Shown here: in pieces, positions 40,361 through 49,137 of the stretch | How positions within the stretch are numbered: the stretch's first letter is position 1 | Layout: the number at the start of each line of letters is the position of its first letter | Assembly: GCA_947374535.1 (NCBI GenBank) | Contig: CANCCJ010000007.1 | Coordinates: 7,726-71,725 of the forward strand | Reading direction: 5' to 3' | DNA: 64,000 nt | Source of the DNA: Comamonadaceae bacterium | GTDB taxonomy: Bacteria > Pseudomonadota > Gammaproteobacteria > Burkholderiales > Burkholderiaceae | Made by a program: the position numbers and the translations under genes | The notes under the pieces: generated by a model | Seen by the model: the letters and a program-made list of their open reading frames with translations, nothing else | Databases searched by the model: none | Told to the model about the DNA's origin: nothing

Positions 40361-41756
40361 TGTTAAGAGGGTCTAGTGCCCGTTTGATGGTGCGCATCAT
40401 GTCCACAGCACCTTCGCCAGTTTCGGTACGCAAGAAGTCCATCTTGTGCAAACCAATGCCGTGCTCGCCCGTGCAGGTGCCTCCCAAACTCAAAGCACGC
40501 GTGACCAGTTTGTGGTTCAAGTCTTCAGCCGTGTTGCACTCGGCGGCGTTGTTGGGGTCAATCAAATAACCAAAGTGGAAATTGCCATCGCCCACATGTC
40601 CGACCAAGAAGTAGGGCAGGCCAGTTGCATCGACTTCATCGATGGAGTCCAACAAGCAATCTGCCAATTTGCTGATCGGCACACAGGTGTCGGTGCTGAT
40701 CGCGCGGCAGCCCGGTTTGCTTTGAATGGCGGCAAAGTAGGCGTTGTGTCGCGCCGTCCACAGGCGTGTGCGCTCTTCGGGGGTGGTCGCCCACTCGAAC
40801 GACAGACCCCCGTACTCAGCGGCAATTTCTTGCACCGTTTCGGCTTGCTCTTTCACGCCAGCGGGGGAGCCGTGAAACTCCATCAGCAGCATCGGCGTTT
40901 CAGCAAGGCCGAGTTTGGCGTAGTGGTTCACCATGCGTATGGTGTTTCCGTCGATCAACTCCACGCGCGCAATGGGCACGCCCATTTGAATGGTGGCAAT
41001 CGTCGTGTGCACTGCAGCTTCGATGCTAGGGAACGAGCACACCGCCGCAGAGACCGCCTCTGGTAGCGGGTAAATGCGCAGCGATATTTCGGTCATCACG
41101 CCCAGCGTGCCTTCGCTGCCGACAAACAGGCGCGTCAAGTCGTAGCCCGCGGCAGATTTTTTGGCTCGCGTGCCTGTACGTATCACCTCGCCGCTCGCGG
41201 TGACTACTTCAAGGGCCAAGACGTTTTCGCGCATCGTGCCGTAGCGCACGGCATTGGTGCCGCTGGCGCGGGTGGCGCTCATGCCGCCAATCGAGGCGTC
41301 CGCACCGGGGTCGATGGGAAAAAACAAACCCGTGCTTTTGATCTCCTCGTTCAACTGTTTGCGCGTCACGCCTGGCTGCACAGTCACCGTTAAGTCTTCA
41401 GCGTTGATGCTCAGCACCTGGTTCATGCGGCTCACGTCTACGCTGATACCGCCTTGGACAGCCAGCAAATGCCCCTCTAAAGAAGAGCCCACGCCAAATG
41501 GAATCACAGGGACTTTGTATTGCGCCGCCAATTTGATGGCATCTGAGACATCTTGCGTGCTCTCGGCAAACACCACAGCGGCAGGCGGGGGCACATGGGT
41601 GAAAGCAGACTCATCGCGCCCATGTTGCTCGCGAATCACTTGTGCGGTCGAGCAGTTCGCGCCAAAACGCGCTTGCAGCGCGGCGATCAAGGCTAGAGGA
41701 ACCTCGCGCTGCGCGACGACTGGGGCTAGGTGCTGGTGGGCGGTGGATGCGTTCAT
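40329..41756 (-). CDS. FAD-linked oxidase, D-lactate dehydrogenase / glycolate oxidase GlcD-like
   Basis: The 475 residues show the PCMH-type FAD-binding domain (VIPFGVGSSLEGHLLAVQGG; TVTVQPGVTRKQLNEEI; GADASIGGMSATRASGTNAVRYGTM) and the C-terminal FAD-oxidase domain with GGTCTGEHGIGLHKMDFL near the end. This resembles D-lactate dehydrogenase (cytochrome) and GlcD. There is no signal peptide and no GlcE/GlcF partner nearby, which favours a stand-alone D-lactate dehydrogenase. The substrate is inferred, not proven. Confidence 0.85.
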   Translation of the reverse strand: MNASTAHQHLAPVVAQREVPLALIAALQARFGANCSTAQVIREQHGRDESAFTHVPPPAAVVFAESTQDVSDAIKLAAQYKVPVIPFGVGSSLEGHLLAVQGGISVDVSRMNQVLSINAEDLTVTVQPGVTRKQLNEEIKSTGLFFPIDPGADASIGGMSATRASGTNAVRYGTMRENVLALEVVTASGEVIRTGTRAKKSAAGYDLTRLFVGSEGTLGVMTEISLRIYPLPEAVSAAVCSFPSIEAAVHTTIATIQMGVPIARVELIDGNTIRMVNHYAKLGLAETPMLLMEFHGSPAGVKEQAETVQEIAAEYGGLSFEWATTPEERTRLWTARHNAYFAAIQSKPGCRAISTDTCVPISKLADCLLDSIDEVDATGLPYFLVGHVGDGNFHFGYLIDPNNAAECNTAEDLNHKLVTRALSLGGTCTGEHGIGLHKMDFLRTETGEGAVDMMRTIKRALDPLNIMNPGKIFSL

Positions 41757-41862
41757 GGGTTGTCCTTAACGAGAGTTTCATTCTAAGAATAAGCCTTAGC
41801 GAGGATAGCCTCGCGTGTGACAGGCAAAATAGGTGAAAACCAAAACTCACGAGGCAACGCAC

Positions 41863-42423
41863 ATGGGAAACCGACTTTCACAAATCGCCACCCGCACCGG
41901 AGACGCGGGTACCACCGGCTTGGGCAACAACCAACGCGTGTCCAAAAACAGCTTGCGCGTGCACGCCATGGGCGAGGTGGATGAACTCAACTCCAACATC
42001 GGCGTCCTCTTGTGCGAAGACATGCCGCAAGACGTGCGTGATGTGCTGGTTGAAATTCAACACCAGTTGTTCAATTTGGGTGGCGAGTTGTCCATCCCCG
42101 GCTTTGAGTTGCTCAAACAAGAAGCCGTCCAAGCGCTCGACGAGGCACTCGAAACCTACAACGCCGATCTGCCTAAGCTCGAAGAGTTCATCTTGCCCGC
42201 AGGCACCCGTGGCGCCGCGCTGGCGCATGTGTGTCGCACCGTGGCGCGTCGCGCTGAGCGTGCCGTGGTGGCCTTGGGCAACGAGGAAGCCATTGGCGAA
42301 GCGCCTCGCCAATACCTCAACCGGCTCAGCGACCTCATGTTTGTGTTGGCACGTGTGCTCAACCGCATGAATGGCGGTGACGACGTGTATTGGAAAAGTC
42401 AGCGCCTCAAGAATAGTCAATAA
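41863..42423 (+). CDS. Cob(I)alamin adenosyltransferase, PduO type
   Basis: It transfers the adenosyl group of ATP to cob(I)alamin. The 186 residues have the ATP-binding N-terminus IATRTGDAGTTGLGNNQRVSK, VDELNSNIG, and the C-terminal CRTVARRAERAVVAL and QYLNRLSDLMFVLARVLNR typical of PduO-type enzymes. Start at MGNRLSQIATRTGD. It implies adenosylcobalamin use in an organism that also encodes B12-dependent MetH at 58.5 kb. Divergent from the FAD-oxidase gene. Confidence 0.92.
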   Translation: MGNRLSQIATRTGDAGTTGLGNNQRVSKNSLRVHAMGEVDELNSNIGVLLCEDMPQDVRDVLVEIQHQLFNLGGELSIPGFELLKQEAVQALDEALETYNADLPKLEEFILPAGTRGAALAHVCRTVARRAERAVVALGNEEAIGEAPRQYLNRLSDLMFVLARVLNRMNGGDDVYWKSQRLKNSQ

Positions 42424-42498
42424 ACGCTTTGATCCAATAAGCTGTCCAACACGGGCGTAGACTGACTTCGGATTCTGATGGGTTTTCACCCATTGACC

Positions 42499-43788
42499 TT
42501 ATCTTTCGCCCAGCGATTGACCCAGCGTTTTGACCAAGGGTTTTGTCAGGTAGCTCAATACAGATCGGTCCATCGCTTTGATGTCCACACTGGCCGTCAT
42601 GCCAGGACGCAACACGATGGCATGGGCTTTGTCGCCTTTAAATTCGGTCCCTGTGATTTTGATTCGTACGCGGTAATGTGACACGGGCCCGTTGCGCGTT
42701 TCTTCAGTCAATACATCCGGGCTGATGTAATTCACAACGCCATGCATGGCACCGAAGATGTAAGAGTCATACGCGTCTAGCTTCACACTCGCACTTTGTC
42801 CGATCGCAATGAAAGCAATATCAGACGTCGTGATTTTTGCTTCAGCGATCAAGTTTTCCCCTGTGGGTAGAAGCTCCATGATGGTGTCTCCAGGGCGAAC
42901 GACGCCGCCCACCGTGTTGACTTTGATGTTGTTGACGATGCCATTCATGGGCGCTGTCAATTCGGTGTGATCCAACAATTGACTTCGATCACGCAATTGC
43001 TCGATTTGAGTGCTGAGATCTTCCTGTGTCTTCGTCATCTCGGTTTGTGTGTCTTGGAAATACTTATTGCGACGGTTTCCCAGCTGCGCGTTGATATCAG
43101 CCGCTGAGCGTTCTAACCGCAAAATTTCTGCACGACTGACATCGCCTGTTTTTTCCAACTTTCTGTTGATCTCCAACTCAGACTCTGCCAGTTGCAAAAT
43201 TTTCTTCAGAGATTGCATCTCTTCTAAAAATGCGGTTCGACGCTTGTTGTACAAGCTGGTTTGGTTTTGGATGTATTCGCTGTATTCGAGCAATTTGGGT
43301 TCGAAGTGCAATGGCTTTTCATAAACCTCGGCCTGCAATCTAGCCAAAGTGATGCGAAGCGCAGCGACCTTCGCTGAGCTGTCAGCGACAGCAGACTCAG
43401 CGCGCTCTTTCTGCAAAGTTGCTAAAAGTTGCCCTTCTTTCACGGTGTCACCTTCGTGCACATGTAGCTGCGTAATAACACCGCCATCAGCCGATTGAAT
43501 CAACTGCGTGCGCGCCGCGACGATGAGCTGTGCAGGTGCCCGCGTTACCTGATCTATTTGCGCGAAAGCTGCCCAAACTACGAGTAAGAGCAAACTGAAC
43601 CAAATGAAGTGCAAGGCCCTTCGTGCTTGATGCGGCGTTTCTAAATCCCCAAGCATTTCACCTGGTGGCGGTGGGGATGGTCGCATGTTCAGCGGAGCCA
43701 ATCGTCGTGACAACGGCTTCTTCGGCGTGACATCGGTCACATGGGGTTCCGGAGACGAAGCGCGTGCGGGTGATTCTTTGTCCATCAT
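42499..43788 (-). CDS. Type I secretion membrane-fusion (HlyD-family) adaptor
   Basis: A 429-residue periplasmic adaptor: short cytoplasmic N-terminus rich in Pro, one transmembrane helix (FIWFSLLLLVVWAAFAQI, about 62-79), lipoyl half-motif (GGVITQLHVHEGDTVKEGQLLATL), a long coiled coil (about 130-255), the second lipoyl half (LTAPMNGIVNNIKVNTVGGVVRPGDTIMELLP) and a beta-barrel domain ending in RPGMTASVDI. The ATG overlaps the ABC gene stop (ATGA). It is the third gene of a tolC-ABC-hlyD operon resembling LapEBC systems that secrete giant RTX adhesins; no substrate gene is in the window. Confidence 0.92.
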   Translation of the reverse strand: MMDKESPARASSPEPHVTDVTPKKPLSRRLAPLNMRPSPPPPGEMLGDLETPHQARRALHFIWFSLLLLVVWAAFAQIDQVTRAPAQLIVAARTQLIQSADGGVITQLHVHEGDTVKEGQLLATLQKERAESAVADSSAKVAALRITLARLQAEVYEKPLHFEPKLLEYSEYIQNQTSLYNKRRTAFLEEMQSLKKILQLAESELEINRKLEKTGDVSRAEILRLERSAADINAQLGNRRNKYFQDTQTEMTKTQEDLSTQIEQLRDRSQLLDHTELTAPMNGIVNNIKVNTVGGVVRPGDTIMELLPTGENLIAEAKITTSDIAFIAIGQSASVKLDAYDSYIFGAMHGVVNYISPDVLTEETRNGPVSHYRVRIKITGTEFKGDKAHAIVLRPGMTASVDIKAMDRSVLSYLTKPLVKTLGQSLGER

Positions 43789-45242
43789 GCAACCGTTGAA
43801 ATGTTTGAAGAAGCAGCCGCGGTGTTGCTCTGCGTGGGCATGTGCGGCTTCTGGTTGTGTTGTTGCAGCTCTGCGAGCACGGCATCGCGTGGCCCATCCA
43901 TGACGATGCTTGAGCCTGCGATCACAACAATCCGCGTCACCAAGGGCAAGATGCTTGGCTTGTGCGTGACGATGACCATGGTTTTGCCTAGGCTCGCTTC
44001 TTGTGAAAGCACGTGCAAACAAGCGCGTTCTTGCTCGTCATCCATCGTCGACGTGGGCTCATCCAGCAGCATCGTGTCAGGGCTGGTGAGAATGAGACGG
44101 GTGAAGGCGACCAATTGTTTTTGACCGCCCGATAGACCTTTGCCGCCTTCCATGATGGGGCGATCTAGCCCCTTTGGATGACTCGCTACAAACTTACTCA
44201 TGCCTGTGCGCTGCATCACTTGATGAATGACCTCATCACCAGGATCGGGCATGCCAATGAGTAGGTTTTCGCGCAAAGTCCCTTGGAACAATCGATGGTC
44301 TTGTTGCAAGTAGCCAATGTGTTGGCTCACGACATGTCGATGGACATGGGCCAAGTCAAGCCCATCCATCAAAACGCGACCTTCTAGCGGTTGATACATG
44401 CCACTGAGTAGGCGCAACAACGTAGATTTGCCGGCCCCAATCGTCCCAAGCACCGCGACACGCTCGCCGGGAGTGATGACCAACCGTTTCACCACCAATG
44501 CGGCTGGGTTGTTGCCGTACGCAAACTTGGCATCTGAGACTTCGTAATGCCCCATCAGCTTTTCAGGAACAAGAGCTTGATCAGCCTCTTGGTTGTCCAC
44601 TTTGAGTTGATACAAACGCTCCAAGCCCTCTAACGCGGCCTTGGCGTGTGCATGCTGAACCAAGATGCTGGGGATCGCCATGATGGGCGCAAGAATTCGA
44701 CCACTGAGGATGGAGCAGGCGATCAGCGCGCCCATGGTCATTTGACCTTGCATCACAACCCAAGCGCCTGCGACGACCAGCCCCGCGTAGCTGATTTGCT
44801 GTATGGATGCCGACATGTAACCCACGCTCTCGTTGAGAGAGCGCATTCGCAAATCATTCAGAATTGTTTGTTGATTGACACGAATCCATCGGGATAAAAA
44901 TTTCCAACCACCAGCGCCTGCCTTGATGGTTTCAATGCCTTCAACGGCTTCGACGAGCAAGCCGGTTTTCATGTTGGAAAGTGATGCTCCATCTTGGGCT
45001 TGTTGCATGATGTTGGTTCGGATCGACAGTCCCATCCACAGGGCAATCGCACCAAAAATCAAGGGGACAGCTGCCACCATGGGATGACCTATGAGCATGA
45101 TCGCAGTTAAAAACAAGGCACCCAAAGGCAGGTCAATCAGTGTGAAAAGTGTGCTCGCTGTATAAAAACCACGCACTTGCTCGTAGCCACGGATTTGCCC
45201 AGCCAATGACCCAACCGATGTTGGTAATTGATCCACACGCAA
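43785..45242 (-). pseudogene. Type I secretion ABC transporter, C-terminal part (after in-frame stop)
   Basis: This is the downstream part of one ABC transporter gene cut by a TAA at 45243-45245. It encodes the rest of the membrane domain (LRVDQLPTSVGSLAGQIRGYEQVRGF onward) and an intact nucleotide-binding domain: Walker A GTIGAGKSTLLRLL, signature LSGGQKQLVAFTRL, Walker B MLLDEPTSTMD, H-loop VTHK. The part downstream of the stop is in the same frame and shows no further damage. A TTG directly after the stop could in principle restart translation, but the product would lack the first helices. It is therefore either a recent nonsense mutation or a sequencing error. Confidence 0.8.
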
Positions 45243-45944
45243 TTACATCAGTCGTGAAAAAATATCGCGTGACAGTCGATTGTCAAACCCGACGACGATG
45301 TGATCCATCAATTTTGATCTTGCAAACTTCATCGCCAACTCAAGTGTGATCGTGAGCAATACACCTGAAGCCAAAATCCAAAGCGTGTATTCGCTGCGCG
45401 TAGGAATGACTCGGTCATACACTTGCATCGAAAACATAGAAGTCGCTAGAGCTAAGAAGCCAATGAATACAGAGGCTGCACAGGCTTCGAAAATGTCACG
45501 GCGATACATTCTCAGCGTCTCATAAATAAGACCGACAAAGCCCTCTTGTTTTTCCCCGAATAACGCAGCAACACCAAACGAAACTTTGAGCGTACGAATG
45601 GTGACCAGTGCCGTTTGCTTTGACAAAGTTTCAGCGTCTACCCAATGCTTGCCTGTCGGTGTTACCACGAGCCAAACCCCCGCGGCGTTTGGCTGCAAAA
45701 CGACCATCCAACCCAATTCGACAGAATGGCCCAACAAGGGGCAATAGCCCGCATCCGGTTGTTGTAGCCATTGCGGCTTGTCAAAACCCATGCGGTTGCA
45801 AACACCGCCCAACACCTCAGGCGGCGGCATTATGTCGTTCAATCCCTGAAAACTACTTTGCAGTCGAAGGCTATCAAGCTTCGTGCCTTGAGCTTGCGCC
45901 AACCGTTTGAGTGCCCAAGACAATTGGGCTAAGGAATCAGTCAT
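45243..45944 (-). pseudogene. Type I secretion ABC transporter, N-terminal part (truncated by in-frame TAA)
   Basis: The first 233 codons of the same gene. They encode an N-terminal C39-peptidase-like domain (about 1-130), which lacks the catalytic Cys and so is of the non-cleaving type seen in LapB/LssB transporters, followed by two membrane helices (AACAASVFIGFLALATSMFSM; TLWILASGVLLTITLELAMKF) and VVGFDNRLSRDIFSRLM, then TAA. Family members continue here with a basic or polar residue and then LRVD, exactly what follows the stop. A single base change would restore the full protein of about 719 residues. Confidence 0.8.
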
Positions 45945-45971
45945 ATCAATCCAGTGAAAACTCGCGTGCTG

Positions 45972-47345
45972 TTAATACGTATCTGGGCGAATTCCCATGC
46001 GCAACTGCAATCGGTGCATAGAACCCATCATGGCCACATAGGCGTCTGCTTGGCTGTATTCGTTTTGAGCCAACTCTCTGGCTGCGTTCAGCAAGTCTTG
46101 CCAAGTTTTTCGGCCTGCTTGAAACTGTCGCAAATAGGAACCAAGCACCAGTTCAGAACCAATCACTGATTTGTCCAAGGCGCTGATACGAAGACGTGCG
46201 TTGAGAAAATCTTCGCGGTCACTGAGCAGTGTTTGCAGAATTTCTCTCTGCACGGACTCCACGGTTTGCTCTTGGCCACGTAGTCTCGTCTCTAGGGCTT
46301 GTGCCTCAACATAGCCAGAAAAACCAGGTGAGGGCGAGTAGCGTAGACCTAAGAACACGCTTGGTTTTGTGCTTGTGATTGTGTCTGTTGTACCCAAGGG
46401 TTGGTCCCAGCGGGCATAAACCTGCGGCATCTGCTCGGCTTTTTTGGTTTCCAAACGCTTCTCCAGCAGCGTACGTTCTTGCAAAGCCTTTTGCACCGTG
46501 CTGTGTTGTCGAGCCAAGCTTGCCAAATCGACAGTCCCGACCGAGTGAGAAAAAGTCTGCGTCTGCGCCAAAGTAGGCAACGCTTGAATCGATCGGACGC
46601 GATGCGTTAAACCTACCAAACTGCTGAGCTGTTCTAGGCGTGAAACGGCAACGCTCATCTGAGACTTGGCGGTGGTCAACTCCACTTCAGTTTGCAGCAC
46701 CCGCGCATCGACGAGTTCCAGATCAATCTGAGGTGAAGCTTGGGCTTCCACACGCCGCTGCATTTGAGTTTGGTAGCCGCGCAATAAAACCAAGGCCTTC
46801 GTCGCCACCCTTTCCTTTTCGAGTGCACCGACCAGTGCCTGCCAAGAATTGATGATGGCGATGAATAAATCTTGTTGCTGTAAATCAACGAGCGTTTGTG
46901 ACAGTTGTACCAAGGACTCCGCTTCACGAACCTTAGACGACACACGGCCTGCATCCCAGATGTTTTGGTCAGCACGAAACACTTTCGTCGGAACCAATGA
47001 CCTGTTGTTATTGTTTCGATTGGTTTCTGTGGTCAACGATAACGTGGGCCAGCGTAATCGCTCAGCGGCTGTAACGTCTTGATCTGCCGCTTTAACTTGT
47101 AGGCGAGCAGCAAGCAAGCTGGGATGTGTTGCTAAGGCGGAATCTAAAATTTCTTGTAAAGACAAGATCTCTGTAGGCCCATTCAGCGCTGCGGTTGACT
47201 TTTGATGAAGTGGCACCAACGCACTCCCTTTTTCGCTATCCCCTATGTTTTTAGCCTGCGCATGGAGCGTGCATCCGACAGCAAGGCACGCGAAAAAGCG
47301 AGAAAAGCGATGGTTTTTAAAGCAAAAAAAATCTTTTGAAAACAT
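45972..47345 (-). CDS. TolC-family outer-membrane efflux/secretion protein
   Basis: A 457-residue exported protein with a signal peptide (FSRFFACLAVGCTLHAQA) and the two internally repeated TolC-type helical domains: LQEILDSALATHPSLLAARLQVKAADQDVTAAE and later SLARQHSTVQKALQERTLLEKRLETKKAEQMPQV. The DADQ-like QNIWDAGRVSSKVREAESLV region is typical of LapE/type I secretion TolC proteins. The start at MFSKDFF is supported by an AGGAG site; an upstream frame extension is AT-rich leader. It is first in the operon, 27 bases before the ABC gene. Confidence 0.9.
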   Translation of the reverse strand: MFSKDFFCFKNHRFSRFFACLAVGCTLHAQAKNIGDSEKGSALVPLHQKSTAALNGPTEILSLQEILDSALATHPSLLAARLQVKAADQDVTAAERLRWPTLSLTTETNRNNNNRSLVPTKVFRADQNIWDAGRVSSKVREAESLVQLSQTLVDLQQQDLFIAIINSWQALVGALEKERVATKALVLLRGYQTQMQRRVEAQASPQIDLELVDARVLQTEVELTTAKSQMSVAVSRLEQLSSLVGLTHRVRSIQALPTLAQTQTFSHSVGTVDLASLARQHSTVQKALQERTLLEKRLETKKAEQMPQVYARWDQPLGTTDTITSTKPSVFLGLRYSPSPGFSGYVEAQALETRLRGQEQTVESVQREILQTLLSDREDFLNARLRISALDKSVIGSELVLGSYLRQFQAGRKTWQDLLNAARELAQNEYSQADAYVAMMGSMHRLQLRMGIRPDTY

Positions 47346-47394
47346 CCACTTTTCTCCTGTCTTAAACCGACCCACTGCGCTATTGAATACATAA

Positions 47395-47480
47395 GTACGC
47401 ATAAATAATTATACATACCAAATGTCTAATTTTTTACTCTAAAATTAACTTAAATATTAAAAATAAGAAATACGACGCTA
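47395..47480 (-). promoter_or_regulatory. AT-rich promoter region of the type I secretion operon
   Basis: An island much richer in A and T than its surroundings lies just upstream of the tolC-like gene. On the minus strand it contains a perfect TATAAT (47408-47413) about 60 bases before the ATG; no good -35 is seen at 17 bases. The rest of the 260-bp gap to livF contains a short hairpin (TCGCTTC / GAAGCGA at 47574-47592) without a T-run. Confidence 0.5.
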
Positions 47481-47605
47481 AAAATGCGAAGTTATTTGGA
47501 TTGTCGATTTCGGTGGCGTCGATCACTCAAGCGTGACGCGTGCAGGCAACTGAGACATGCCTTTGTCTGCCGCTCGCTTCAGAGAGAAGCGAATTTAAAG
47601 ACGGC

Positions 47606-48304
47606 TTAAACGAGGGTGCCGCGATCGAGCGTGTAACTGCGGTCACACACCCATTGCGCAAAATGGGTGTTTTGCTCTGACAGCAGCACGCTGACACCTT
47701 GGCGCTTGAGCGCCAAAATCATGTCGCCCATTTGCTCCACGATGATGGGCGCGACGCCTTCAGAAGGTTCGTCGAGCAAGACCAACAGAGGATTTCCCAT
47801 GAGGGTGCGTGCCACGGTGAGCATTTGTTGTTCGCCGCCGCTCATGTGACCAGCGGACCTTTGCTGCATGCCAGCCAAGTTGGGAAACAGGGTGAAAATT
47901 TTGTCGAGCGACCACGGTCGTGCCGTGCTTCCATCCGCTAAGTGCCGAGCGGGCTGTGTACCGATTTGCAAGTTCTCCAGCACCGTCAGATCGGTGAAGA
48001 TGCGTCGGTCTTCCGGCACATAGCCCAGCCCCAAACGTGAGGCTTGATAGGGCGCAGCGTTCGAAAGGTCATGACCTGCAAACATCACGCTGCCAGTGCG
48101 GCGTGGCATGAGCCCCATGATGGCTTTGAGCGTGCTGGATTTGCCTGCGCCGTTGCGCCCCATGAGGGCCACCACTTCGCCGCGCTGGACATGCAGCTTC
48201 GCGTTGAACAACACTTGCGCCGCACCGTACCAAGCGTTGAGATCTCGGACATCGAGCAAGGGTGTGACGGTGGTTGCACAGGTATGTGTGGAGGCTTGCA
48301 TCAT
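47606..48304 (-). CDS. livF: Branched-chain amino-acid-type ABC transporter ATP-binding protein LivF
   Basis: The 232 residues show LLDVRDLNAWYGAAQVLF, Walker A GRNGAGKSSTLKAIMG, signature MSGGEQQMLTVARTLMG, Walker B LLVLLDEPSEGVAP and the H-loop seen as LSEQNTHFAQ, all characteristic of LivF. It overlaps livG by four bases and is last in the liv operon (livK-livHM-livG-livF). The transported substrate may be branched-chain amino acids, amides or urea; sequence alone does not decide. Confidence 0.92.
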   Translation of the reverse strand: MMQASTHTCATTVTPLLDVRDLNAWYGAAQVLFNAKLHVQRGEVVALMGRNGAGKSSTLKAIMGLMPRRTGSVMFAGHDLSNAAPYQASRLGLGYVPEDRRIFTDLTVLENLQIGTQPARHLADGSTARPWSLDKIFTLFPNLAGMQQRSAGHMSGGEQQMLTVARTLMGNPLLVLLDEPSEGVAPIIVEQMGDMILALKRQGVSVLLSEQNTHFAQWVCDRSYTLDRGTLV

Positions 48305-49137
48305 GGCTTGCTTGATGTGTGAGCGGCCAATGTTTTGCCACTGCCAAAGTAGACCGCTTGGACTTGTGCGTCAACTTGCACTTGTGCGGGCGTGCCTTGC
48401 GCAATCAGCGCACCACGCGACATGACCAGCACGCGGTCTGCGTGTTCAAACACCACGTCCATGCTGTGCTCGGTGAACAGCACCGCGATGCCGCGTTGAT
48501 TTACCAAAGTGCGCGTGAGTTGCATGAGTGCGTGGCGCTCGTCAGGGGCCATGCCTGCGGTGGGTTCGTCCATCAACAACAAGCGAGGTTGGTTGGCCAA
48601 GGCCATTGCCAGTTCTAAGCGCTTCACATCACCATAGGCAAGTGCGCTGCACGCGCGCGTGGCTTGGGTGTCTAGCTGCACTTGTGTCAGAAGTTGCAAA
48701 GCATCAGCACGGCGGTAGTGCGTCGCGCGCCGCCAAGGCGAAAGCGACAAACCATCGGCTGACAGCATCGCCATTTGCACGTTCTCGGCCACAGTGAGCG
48801 AGGCAAAGGTTTGTGCCATTTGAAATGTGCGGCTTACGCCCAAGCGCCACAGTTCGTGTGGCTTGCGGCCCAGCAGGGACAGACCATCCAGCGTGATGTG
48901 GCCACTGTCGGGTGCAAGTTGCCCGTTGACTAAATTGAACGTGGTGGACTTGCCCGCACCGTTAGGCCCGATGAGTGCCAGCAGTTCGCCCGCTTGCAAA
49001 CTGAACGACACATCGTTGACGGCTTGGTTGCCGCCAAAGGCTTTGCGCAGATGCTGCACGTCCAGCAAGGCACCTTCACTTTGTGTGTTGCTGTGTGTCA
49101 CCGCATGTGTTGTTGGGTGAGGTGCGCGTCTGGTCAT
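48301..49137 (-). CDS. livG: Branched-chain amino-acid-type ABC transporter ATP-binding protein LivG
   Basis: A 278-residue ATPase subunit with Walker A GPNGAGKSTTFNLVNGQL, the LivG-typical RTFQMAQTFASLTVAENVQMAML, a signature region reading ALAYGDVKRLELAMAL (the LSGG core is replaced by LAYGD as is usual in LivG) and Walker B LLLMDEPTAGM. It overlaps livF downstream and the permease gene upstream by four bases each. Confidence 0.92.
   Translation of the reverse strand: MTRRAPHPTTHAVTHSNTQSEGALLDVQHLRKAFGGNQAVNDVSFSLQAGELLALIGPNGAGKSTTFNLVNGQLAPDSGHITLDGLSLLGRKPHELWRLGVSRTFQMAQTFASLTVAENVQMAMLSADGLSLSPWRRATHYRRADALQLLTQVQLDTQATRACSALAYGDVKRLELAMALANQPRLLLMDEPTAGMAPDERHALMQLTRTLVNQRGIAVLFTEHSMDVVFEHADRVLVMSRGALIAQGTPAQVQVDAQVQAVYFGSGKTLAAHTSSKP

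Noticed and set aside
47574..47592. Hairpin downstream of livF as a terminator
   Set aside because: Seven-base stem but no T-run in the livF direction; too weak to call.
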